Part shown: piece after piece, positions 1 to 6,416 of the stretch
How positions within the stretch are numbered: the stretch's first letter is position 1
Layout: each line of letters opens with the position of its first letter
DNA from: Chloroflexota bacterium
GTDB lineage: Bacteria > Chloroflexota > UBA11872 > VXNJ01
NCBI GenBank assembly: GCA_026708165.1
Contig: JAPOVO010000342.1
Span: 1 to 8,290 of the forward strand
Length of the DNA stretch: 8,290 bases
Direction: 5' to 3'
Position numbers and translations under genes: made by a program
The notes under the pieces: model-generated
The model's input: only the letters and a program-made list of their open reading frames with translations
Databases searched by the model: none
What the model was told of the DNA's origin: nothing

Positions 1-2634
1 CGCCAGCCGGTCGCGCTCCGAGTGCGGAAGCTCGAACAGCAGTTCGTCGTGCACCTGAAGAATCATGATCGCGCGGAATCCGTCCTCACGCAGACATCGG
101 TCCATCTCGATCATCGCGATCTTCATGATCTCGGCCGCGGTCCCCTGGATAGGCATGTTTATCGCCATGCGTTCCCCGGCCTGCCGCCTGGCGTAGACGC
201 GCGCCTTTAGCTCCGGCATCTGCCGCCGGCGGTTCAGCAGCGTCGAGACGTATCCGTCGCGGCGCGCTGCTTTGATGGTCGAGTCCATGTATTTGCGGAC
301 TGCCGGGTACTTTTCGAAATACGATTCGATGATCTGGCGCGACTCCTCCCGCGAAAGGTCCGTCCGCATCTCCAGACCGAAGTCGGTTATCCCGTAGATG
401 ATTCCGAAATTGGTGGTCTTCGCCACCCGGCGCATCGAGCTCGTAACGCTGTCGGGAGCTACCTCGAACATCTGCGCCGCCGTCGCGGTGTGAATGTCCT
501 CATCGTTCTGGAACGCCCGCAGCATCGATTCGTCACGCGCGATGTGGGCCAGGACGCGCAGCTCGATCTGCGAATAGTCGGCCGAAAGCAGGATCGTGTC
601 GGACGATCCGGCGACGAACGCGTTGCGTATCAGCCGCCCGCGCTCGTCACGCACCGGGATGTTCTGGAGATTCGGATTCCGCGACGATAGCCGACCCGTC
701 GCCGCGACGGTCTGGCTGAGCGTGGTGTGGATCCGGCCCGTTCGCGGGTTCACAAGGCCGGGAAGCGCGTCGATGTAGGTGCTTCGTAGCTTCGCGAGCT
801 CCCGATATTCCAGCACGCGGTTGACGATCGGGTGCGCGTCGCGAAGGTTGTCCAGTATGTTCTTCGCTGTCGAATAGCCCGTCTTCGTCTTGCGGGCGGC
901 TGGCAAGCCAAGCTCGTCGAACAGCACGTCGCCTAGCTGCTTGGGAGAGTCGATGTTGAACTCGTGGCCCGCGTCGAGATAAATCTCCTTCCGAAGCTCG
1001 CCAAGCTCGCCTTGCAGCAAACCCGACATCTCCTTGAGCAGGCTCGCGTCGAGCCGCATCCCGTGGTCTTCGATTCGAGCCAGCACGGGAACCAGGGCCA
1101 TCTCGACGTCCCTGAACAGATCGAGCAGATTCCCCTGCTCAAGGTCTTTCTCAATCTCGTCGCCGAGACCAATCAGGGCTATGGCCCTGGCCCCGGCCGC
1201 TTGGGGAAGTCGGTCCGGATCTATTCCTGCCAGACCCCGACGGCGCGGCCACTCCGACTCGGGCGCGTAAAGCTCCGACTGGAATCTGGACAGGACGACG
1301 GCGTCCACCGTTTCGAGCCGCTGACCGCCCGTCAGCAGGAACGTCGCGACGTTGGTGTCCAGCTCAAAGCCGGCGGCTTCGATTCCAATCCGCCGCATTG
1401 CCCGGATCAACTGCTTTACGTCATGCGAGACCTTGCGTTGCCGCGGGTCTTCCAGCCACGGTTTGATGATGCCCAGTATCTCGGCGGCGGGGTTGCCGTC
1501 CTTGGCTGCTGCGTTGACGTACCATGACTCTTCCGCACCAGTTGCGAAGGCGACTCCGATCAAAGCCAAGCCCTCGATGGTCTCCTCTATTACCGCGAAC
1601 ACGGCCGTTGAATCGGCCGCTTCAAGGGCGGCGACGAGCTTCCGCGCGGATGCGGCGTCGGTCACGGCCTCGGTCTCCGGCGCCACGGCCTGCCCCCCTC
1701 CGAACAGTCCCAGTTGCTTGTCGCCGGCGTCCGCCTGCTCCACGACGAACGGCAGCCTGGTCATGAGACTCCTGAACTCGAGCTCCAGGAACAGCTCGCG
1801 GACTGACTTGGCGTCGGGATTCCACAGCTTGGCGTCCTCCAGCTCGAACTCGATGGGAAGGTCGGTCACGATTGTGGCGAGGTCCTTGCTCAGCCGGGCG
1901 AGCTCGCGATTTTCCTCTGACTGAAGCGCCTTTCTCGGGCGACCGGGAAGCTCGTCCACGTGGTCGAGCACGTTTTCGACGGTGCCGTAGCGGCCAAGCA
2001 GGGTCACCGCCGTCTTCTCGCCTATCCCCGGCACTCCGGGGATGTTGTCCGATGAGTCACCCTGGAGGGCCTTCAGATCGACGATCTGGGCGGGAGAAAG
2101 CCCGCTCCAGCGTTCGGCCACCTTGTCCCTGTCGTAGATGACCGGCTCGCCGGTCCGCGGATTGCTCGTGAGAACCCGGACGTTTTCGTCTATTAGCTGG
2201 TAGGCGTCGCGGTCGCCCGTTATCAGCATCACCTCCAGGCCCAGCTCCGTGCCCTTCTTCGCCATGAACCCCAGGATGTCGTCGGCTTCGTAGCCGGCGA
2301 TCTCGAAGCACGGAAGGCCGAGCGCGTCCGTGACCTGTCGGACCCGGCCAAACTGGATAACCAATTCGTCCGGCGGCGACTCTCGGTCCGCCTTGTAATC
2401 GTCGAAAATGTCGTCGCGAAACGTGCCGCCCGGAGCGTCGAACGCCACGACGCCGTACTGCGGCTTCACCTGGTCCACCACCCGAAACAGCATGTTTACG
2501 AAGCCGTAGACGGCGTTCGTAGGCTCCCCCTTGGATGTGGAAAAGCTTGTGGGAACCGCGTGGAAAGCCCTGTGGATAAGCGACATGGCGTCCACTACGA
2601 TGAGCCTCGGACGGGAGGGGTTGGGAGCGTTCAT
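1..2634 (-). CDS. polA: DNA polymerase I, family A (3' end beyond window)
   Basis: DNA polymerase I fills gaps and removes RNA primers during lagging-strand synthesis and excision repair. The frame reads open for 878 codons from ATG at 2634 to the window edge, so only about 40-60 C-terminal residues are missing. The N-terminal 5'-nuclease domain (about 1-300) keeps its metal ligands: D15 (VVDAMS), E116/D118/D119 (GYEADD), D141/D143 (TGDRD), D193/D196 (GDSSDN), followed by the helix-hairpin-helix GVPGIGEKT. The middle 3'-5' exonuclease domain looks inactive. By alignment from memory with E. coli, Asp355 is Ile349 and the Asp424 and Asp501 equivalents are also lost; only Glu351 survives. The polymerase domain is intact: motif A DYSQIELR (D686, E691), motif B RRVAKTTNFGIIYG (K739, F743, Y747) and motif C VHDE (D863, E864). 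The start overlaps the upstream XdhC gene as ATGA. No strong Shine-Dalgarno sequence is visible, so translational coupling is likely. Confidence 0.97.
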   Translation of the reverse strand, partial: MNAPNPSRPRLIVVDAMSLIHRAFHAVPTSFSTSKGEPTNAVYGFVNMLFRVVDQVKPQYGVVAFDAPGGTFRDDIFDDYKADRESPPDELVIQFGRVRQVTDALGLPCFEIAGYEADDILGFMAKKGTELGLEVMLITGDRDAYQLIDENVRVLTSNPRTGEPVIYDRDKVAERWSGLSPAQIVDLKALQGDSSDNIPGVPGIGEKTAVTLLGRYGTVENVLDHVDELPGRPRKALQSEENRELARLSKDLATIVTDLPIEFELEDAKLWNPDAKSVRELFLELEFRSLMTRLPFVVEQADAGDKQLGLFGGGQAVAPETEAVTDAASARKLVAALEAADSTAVFAVIEETIEGLALIGVAFATGAEESWYVNAAAKDGNPAAEILGIIKPWLEDPRQRKVSHDVKQLIRAMRRIGIEAAGFELDTNVATFLLTGGQRLETVDAVVLSRFQSELYAPESEWPRRRGLAGIDPDRLPQAAGARAIALIGLGDEIEKDLEQGNLLDLFRDVEMALVPVLARIEDHGMRLDASLLKEMSGLLQGELGELRKEIYLDAGHEFNIDSPKQLGDVLFDELGLPAARKTKTGYSTAKNILDNLRDAHPIVNRVLEYRELAKLRSTYIDALPGLVNPRTGRIHTTLSQTVAATGRLSSRNPNLQNIPVRDERGRLIRNAFVAGSSDTILLSADYSQIELRVLAHIARDESMLRAFQNDEDIHTATAAQMFEVAPDSVTSSMRRVAKTTNFGIIYGITDFGLEMRTDLSREESRQIIESYFEKYPAVRKYMDSTIKAARRDGYVSTLLNRRRQMPELKARVYARRQAGERMAINMPIQGTAAEIMKIAMIEMDRCLREDGFRAIMILQVHDELLFELPHSERDRLA
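2536..2579 (-). promoter_or_regulatory. Run of four DnaA-box-like sites inside polA
   Basis: Four copies of a TGTGGNNAA-like element lie in a row on the plus strand: 2536-2544 (TGTGGAAAA), 2548-2556 (TGTGGGAAC), 2559-2567 (CGTGGAAAG) and 2571-2579 (TGTGGATAA). On the minus strand the last reads TTATCCACA, the exact classical DnaA box, and the first reads TTTTCCACA, which fits TTWTNCACA. The middle two carry mismatches. Start-to-start spacings are 12, 11 and 12 bases, close to one helical turn. The stretch also encodes PolA residues about 19-33, and the family-conserved RAFHA segment explains part of the sequence. No AT-rich unwinding region adjoins it, so a complete origin is unlikely. DnaA binding is an inference. 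Confidence 0.3.
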
Positions 2635-3461
2635 CGCTCTGTTTCGCCTGACGCCACGTACCGCCGCCACTCCGTCAGGCGCAGCGAAGGGGCGGCCCCG
2701 CCGCGCTTGACGCATACCATTTCGGCGACGATCGCCAGACCGATTTCCTCGGGCGTCAATGCGCCGAAGTCAAGTCCTATCGGCGCGTAGACTTTCTCCA
2801 GCAGCTCGGGGGCGAAGCCTTCGGATATCAACCGCCGGTAGACCACAAGCACCCGCCGCGTGCTCCCGATCATGCCGATGTAGCGGGCCTTGGAGTCCAG
2901 CACCAGACGCAGCGCCGCCTCGTCGAAGGCGTGTGCGCGGGTTACCAGCACGATGTAGGTCGCATCGTCGATATAGACATCCGACAGCGCCGACTCGATG
3001 TCCTTGGCAATGACCCTGTCCGCCTCCGGAAACCGCTCGCGGTTTGCGTAATCGGAGCGGTCGTCGATAACCGTGATCTCGAATCCGACCTGGCTGGCGA
3101 TGCGGGAGACCGTGACCGCTATGTGTCCCGCGCCGACGACTATCAAATGGTCGCGGGGCACCATCGGCTCAACGTATATCCCGATTGCGTCCGGATTGCG
3201 GCGCGTGCTCGACAAGCCGTGAAGATCGTAATAATGCAGGCTCGGCCTGCGGGATTCGAGCGCCGCCGCGGCGTCCTTGAGCACCGCCGATTCAAGCTGA
3301 CCGCCGCCGAACGGAGAGTTCAGGCGGCCGTCGGCGCCGAGGATCGACTTCTGCCCCAACCGCAGCCCCGATTGCGGCATCGTCTTGACCACAGTTAACA
3401 AGACCGCCGGTTCGCGGCGGTCGAGCTTGAGCGAGGCGGTCTCGGCGGTTGACCGCGTCAA
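2631..3461 (-). CDS. xdhC: XdhC family protein with C-terminal Rossmann domain
   Basis: XdhC/CoxI-family proteins help mature molybdenum hydroxylases such as xanthine dehydrogenase and CO dehydrogenase, by handling or sulfurating the molybdenum cofactor. This 276-residue protein has a degenerate XdhC_CoxI domain (about 14-70) followed by a well-conserved XdhC_C Rossmann domain (about 105-262). The latter shows VGAGHIA (109-115), VTRAHAFDEA (173-182), YIGMIGS (194-200) and PIGLDFGA (227-234). In the first domain, GGGCVE is replaced by GGGQLE and the second Cys-Gly-Gly motif is missing. I chose the TTG at 3461: it overlaps the previous stop as TTGA and leaves a family-like lead before the first strand. 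A GTG at 3521 would add 20 Arg-rich residues that look like frame-shadow. The stop overlaps polA as ATGA. No molybdoenzyme gene is in the window, so the client is unknown. Confidence 0.88.
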   Translation of the reverse strand: MTRSTAETASLKLDRREPAVLLTVVKTMPQSGLRLGQKSILGADGRLNSPFGGGQLESAVLKDAAAALESRRPSLHYYDLHGLSSTRRNPDAIGIYVEPMVPRDHLIVVGAGHIAVTVSRIASQVGFEITVIDDRSDYANRERFPEADRVIAKDIESALSDVYIDDATYIVLVTRAHAFDEAALRLVLDSKARYIGMIGSTRRVLVVYRRLISEGFAPELLEKVYAPIGLDFGALTPEEIGLAIVAEMVCVKRGGAAPSLRLTEWRRYVASGETER

Positions 3462-3790
3462 TCCACGCCGGTCCCGCCGGGCGGCCACACGTCGATGAAA
3501 ACGTTGACGGTGCCGCCGCACACGTCGCCCTCGCCCTTGAAGTCGTCGACCAGGTCTACCGAGATCAACCGTCCGCTGCCGTCCGCGAGCGCGTACGTCG
3601 CCTCGCGCCAGATGTCCGCCTCGACGCAGCCGCCGCCGACCGTACCCATTCCGGCTCCGTCCTCGAACACCAGCATCTTGGCTCCGACCTTTTGCGGGGT
3701 CGAACCGCGCGAATCCACTATGGTTGCCATGGCAACCGATTCGCCAGCATCATTCCGTCTTGAGATTTCGTCGTAGAGTTGTTTTACCAA
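3458..3790 (-). CDS. Small stand-alone XdhC/CoxI domain protein
   Basis: This is a 110-residue protein consisting only of the N-terminal XdhC_CoxI domain. Visible motifs are GSTPQKVGAKM (29-39), GGGCVE (52-57, Cys55) and CGG (91-93, Cys91). These are the conserved Cys-bearing motifs that its downstream partner has lost. The family role is molybdenum-cofactor handling for molybdenum hydroxylases. The start is TTG at 3790: an in-frame TAG lies about 50 bases upstream with no ATG or GTG between, and the next candidate (ATG in VAMAT) would remove the first conserved strand. Only a poor Shine-Dalgarno (TGGAAG) precedes it. The stop overlaps the next gene as TTGA. The product could work as a complex with that partner. 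It could also be one half of a gene split by an ancient frameshift, but both halves carry their own version of the domain, which favours two real genes. Confidence 0.85.
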   Translation of the reverse strand: MVKQLYDEISRRNDAGESVAMATIVDSRGSTPQKVGAKMLVFEDGAGMGTVGGGCVEADIWREATYALADGSGRLISVDLVDDFKGEGDVCGGTVNVFIDVWPPGGTGVD

Positions 3791-3900
3791 GTCAGTTGAA
3801 ACTTCCAGGTTTGGATTTGCTTCGCCGCCGCTCGCGCGTGGCTAATTCTACTATCCGGCGGCAAAGCCCCCTTCGGCCTGAACCGGCGCGGCGGCGATAA
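3791..3900. promoter_or_regulatory. Divergent promoter region between xdhC genes and mutM
   Basis: This is the only intergenic gap in the window where transcription must start in both directions. An AT-richer core at 3842-3854 reads TAGAAT on the minus strand (3850-3845), five of six matches to a -10 box and 55 bases before the TTG start. On the plus strand it reads TACTAT (3849-3854), also five of six, with the mutM GTG about 47 bases downstream. I see no convincing -35 box for either. The core is flanked by a 7-bp inverted repeat, GCCGCCG (3824-3830) and CGGCGGC (3856-3862), which could be an operator or chance in GC-rich DNA. No terminator-like hairpin is evident. Confidence 0.35.
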
Positions 3901-4710
3901 GTGCCGGAGCTGCCGGAGGTCGAAACGGTCGCACGCCGGCTGCGCGAAACAACCCGCGGCTTGGCTATTCGAGCCGTGGAGGTCTTCGACCCTAAGCTCG
4001 ATCACTTGCTCGGTGAGCAGTCGCCGCTCGACGCCGGAATCCTGGACGTCGTCCGGCGGGGCAAGTTTCTGGCTCTCCTGCTCGACGACGACCGCGTGCT
4101 GGTGATGCACATGATGATGTCCGGGCGCATTCTCGTCCGCCGGGTCGACGATCCTCCCGACAAGTACCTGCGCGCCGCGTTCACCCTGGACGGTCAGACG
4201 CAAATCCGCTTCTGCGATCCGCGCCGGTTCGGGACCGCCAGGGTCATCGGGCCGGACGATTACAAGGGCTTCCAGTCGCGTCTGGGAATCGAGCCGTTTT
4301 CTAGGCACTTCACGACTCGCAATCTCACCCGCAGGCTCGAAGGCCGGACCGTTGCGATCAAGACCGCGCTGCTGAATCAGTCGATACTGGCCGGGGTTGG
4401 AAACATCTACGCCGACGAGGCGCTGTGGCGCGCGCGCCTGAGTCCGCTCCTGCCCGCCGGCAAGCTTGACCACAGGCAAGTTGCGTCGCTGGTGAGGGCC
4501 GTGCGGCGCGTGCTGCGCGACGGCCTGAAGGCCGGCGGCACGACGTTCGGGAGTTACGCCGACGCCGACGGGCGGCCCGGTGAGAATCAGCAGAATCTCA
4601 ACGTCTTTCGCCGCACCGGCCGGCCTTGTCCGCGATGTCGAACTGCTATCGAGAGCGAAGTAATTGGAAGCAGGACAAGCCACTTTTGCCCCAGATGCCA
4701 GCGGCGCTAG
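3901..4710 (+). CDS. mutM: Formamidopyrimidine-DNA glycosylase / AP lyase
   Basis: Fpg/MutM excises 8-oxoguanine and ring-opened purines and nicks the abasic site by beta,delta-elimination. At 269 residues it has the normal family length. The N-terminus MPELPEVE supplies the catalytic Pro2 and Glu3, which fixes the GTG at 3901 as the start even though no good Shine-Dalgarno precedes it. Other visible family residues are Lys55 (RRGK), the HMMMSGR strand (70-76), the DPRRFG loop with Arg109/Phe110 (void-filling), the helix-two-turn-helix with GVGNIYADE (165-173, Asn168), and a C-terminal zinc finger with Cys243, Cys246, Cys263 and Cys266 (CX2C-X16-CX2C), including Arg258. All key residues are present, so the enzyme is predicted active. 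It is the only plus-strand gene. It is transcribed away from the xdhC/polA group, and its TAG interlocks with the rqcH TAG. Confidence 0.98.
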   Translation: MPELPEVETVARRLRETTRGLAIRAVEVFDPKLDHLLGEQSPLDAGILDVVRRGKFLALLLDDDRVLVMHMMMSGRILVRRVDDPPDKYLRAAFTLDGQTQIRFCDPRRFGTARVIGPDDYKGFQSRLGIEPFSRHFTTRNLTRRLEGRTVAIKTALLNQSILAGVGNIYADEALWRARLSPLLPAGKLDHRQVASLVRAVRRVLRDGLKAGGTTFGSYADADGRPGENQQNLNVFRRTGRPCPRCRTAIESEVIGSRTSHFCPRCQRR

Positions 4711-6416
4711 TCGGCTTCGATGTCACGCGCGGGCCTCACCCGGTAGGTCTGCTCCGACCGGTAATTGACTTGTCCGGGCTGACCGCCTCGCGTCCTGCGG
4801 ACGAACTTGCGGCGGGTAACGTCCACGTCCACGCTCGCGTCGAGCCTCGCCCCGCTGAATCCGGCCGCCAGCCGCGCGGCTGAACGGATCACGCTCTCCG
4901 GCGCGTTCGCTCCCTGCGAACGCACCACCACGTGAGCGCCGGGCGTGCCGCGGGCGTGCATCCAAATGTCGTCCGGTCCCGCGATCTTGAACGTAAGGTG
5001 CTCGTTTTGCGCCGCGCTGCGCCCCAGCAAGACTTGCCATCCTTCAATCTCGAACGAGCTGGGCCGAACCCGCGCCGCTTCCCTCGGACGCCGTTTCCGT
5101 GATTCGAGCAGCCCGGCCTCCGCGAACACCCGTTCGAGGCCCGCCAGTTCCGACTCCGACTCCGCCAGCTCCAGGTCAACGAGGGCCTGTCCCACGAACT
5201 CCGCTTGCAGTTCGGCCTGCCTCATCAGGCCCGGAGTCTTGCGTCCCGCGGACTGGGCGCTGCGATAGCGCTTGAAATACGACTGCGCGTTTTCAACAGG
5301 TGTGAGATTCGGATCCAGCCGGATGTCCCGTCCGTCGAGGCTTACGGAGCCTGCTCCATCCTGGACGCCGGACGCGTAAGCCAGCAGCAGCTCGCCCTTC
5401 TCTCGGAGCGCCACCGCCCGCTCGGACTCTTTCAGCGCTCTTCGCAGCGATTCAAGCCGGCGCAGGTGGAAGTCCCGCCTTTTGGTCAAGATGACTCGAA
5501 GCTGGTCTGCTCGTGGAGATGAGAAGCTGCGCCCGTCCGTCGAATCGGAGTGAAACCGCTCAATCGCGGTCGATATCGAATCGACTGTCTCGGTGTCCGG
5601 GAACTGATGTAGCTCGTAGGCTGCGTAAGCGGTCGGCGAGCCGTTTTCAAGCGCGACAACCGGATGCGCGCTGCCGGACTCGACGCTCGAAAAGATGTCC
5701 CTCAACTCGCGAAGCGGCCGTTCCCAGTCAGACAGTTCGGACGCCCTCAGGTCGGTCCTTCCCACCGAGCGGTACAGCGCCTCGCGGGCGGCAAGCGGAC
5801 TCACGCCCGCCGAGCAACCCACGAGCACCCTCCACGCCGGTTCGTCCGCCCGTCTGGCGGCGGCAGCTACCGGATCGCCCACCGCCACTTTAGAAGGGTG
5901 CGGTTTGCCGAGCGGTGGTGGAGGTACGTAGGGATGCTTCGGAAGGATCGACCGGTACCGGTTGACCGACCCGCCAACCCGCTTCATGGCGTCCATGACG
6001 AGTCCGGCTTCGTCGACCAGCACCACGTTGCTGTGCCGCCCCGTCAGCTCCGCTACAAGCTCAACGCGTCGCGAACCGCCCGCCCGTTCGGGATTGGACG
6101 ATATTTGCAATACGATGATGCGTTCCAGCGGCGGCTGGCTGACCGCCAGCACTCGACCGCCGCGGACGTACTTCCGCAGCAGCTGGAGCAGCGGCGTCTC
6201 GCGATCAGTTGTGCGGCGCAGCGGCTTCGACGACAGCAGCGCGTGTGGAACCTTGTTCGAAGCGCGGATGCACAGTCGGCAGGTCCGGCCCCGCGCGTAG
6301 ATCTCGAGTCCCACCGACGACTCGCCGATGAGCCGCACCTTCTGGACCCGTCCTCCGACGATGGCTGTTTCGAGGTCCCGTGTCAGTGACGTGACCGCGA
6401 GAGTATCGAAGCTCAT
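4707..6416 (-). CDS. rqcH: Rqc2/RqcH family ribosome quality-control factor (NFACT protein)
   Basis: RqcH binds 50S subunits carrying a stalled peptidyl-tRNA, recruits tRNA-Ala and directs C-terminal alanine tailing, which marks the chain for proteolysis. The older family name is FbpA, fibronectin-binding protein. The protein has 569 residues. The NFACT-N domain begins MSFDTLAVTSL and includes QPPLERII (94-101), where Glu98-Arg99 sit at the functionally important Asp-Arg pair. A middle helical coiled-coil region (about 310-420) contains the family-typical EKGELLLAY, LDPNLTPVENAQ and YFKRY. The C-terminal NFACT-R domain (about 454-569) has DDIWMHARGTPGAHVVV (482-498). The eukaryotic/archaeal NFACT-C domain is absent. 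The ATG at 6416 overlaps the kinase stop as ATGA. An upstream extension to 6800 is only an open frame beneath the kinase gene and is Arg/Gly-rich, so it was rejected. Confidence 0.93.
   Translation of the reverse strand: MSFDTLAVTSLTRDLETAIVGGRVQKVRLIGESSVGLEIYARGRTCRLCIRASNKVPHALLSSKPLRRTTDRETPLLQLLRKYVRGGRVLAVSQPPLERIIVLQISSNPERAGGSRRVELVAELTGRHSNVVLVDEAGLVMDAMKRVGGSVNRYRSILPKHPYVPPPPLGKPHPSKVAVGDPVAAAARRADEPAWRVLVGCSAGVSPLAAREALYRSVGRTDLRASELSDWERPLRELRDIFSSVESGSAHPVVALENGSPTAYAAYELHQFPDTETVDSISTAIERFHSDSTDGRSFSSPRADQLRVILTKRRDFHLRRLESLRRALKESERAVALREKGELLLAYASGVQDGAGSVSLDGRDIRLDPNLTPVENAQSYFKRYRSAQSAGRKTPGLMRQAELQAEFVGQALVDLELAESESELAGLERVFAEAGLLESRKRRPREAARVRPSSFEIEGWQVLLGRSAAQNEHLTFKIAGPDDIWMHARGTPGAHVVVRSQGANAPESVIRSAARLAAGFSGARLDASVDVDVTRRKFVRRTRGGQPGQVNYRSEQTYRVRPARDIEAD

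Noticed and set aside
964..1924. Long plus-strand open frames (about 190 codons each) at 964-1527 and 1352-1924
   Set aside because: They lie wholly antisense to the verified polA frame, are Ser/Arg/Pro-rich and match no family I know.
2520..2600. Replication origin at the DnaA-like boxes
   Set aside because: No AT-rich unwinding region is adjacent, the stretch is inside conserved polA coding sequence, and dnaA is not in the window.
3458..3521. Sequencing frameshift splitting a single xdhC gene
   Set aside because: Both parts contain their own complete XdhC_CoxI-type domain and the junction is a clean TTGA overlap, so two genes explain it better.
3784..4683. 299-codon open frame on the minus strand opposite mutM
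   Set aside because: It mirrors mutM codon periodicity in GC-rich DNA, has low-complexity Arg/Pro/Gln content and no recognisable motif, while mutM is certain on the plus strand.
5664..6389. 241-codon plus-strand open frame opposite rqcH
   Set aside because: Shadow of rqcH: Arg/His/Pro-rich with no domain and no ribosome-binding site.
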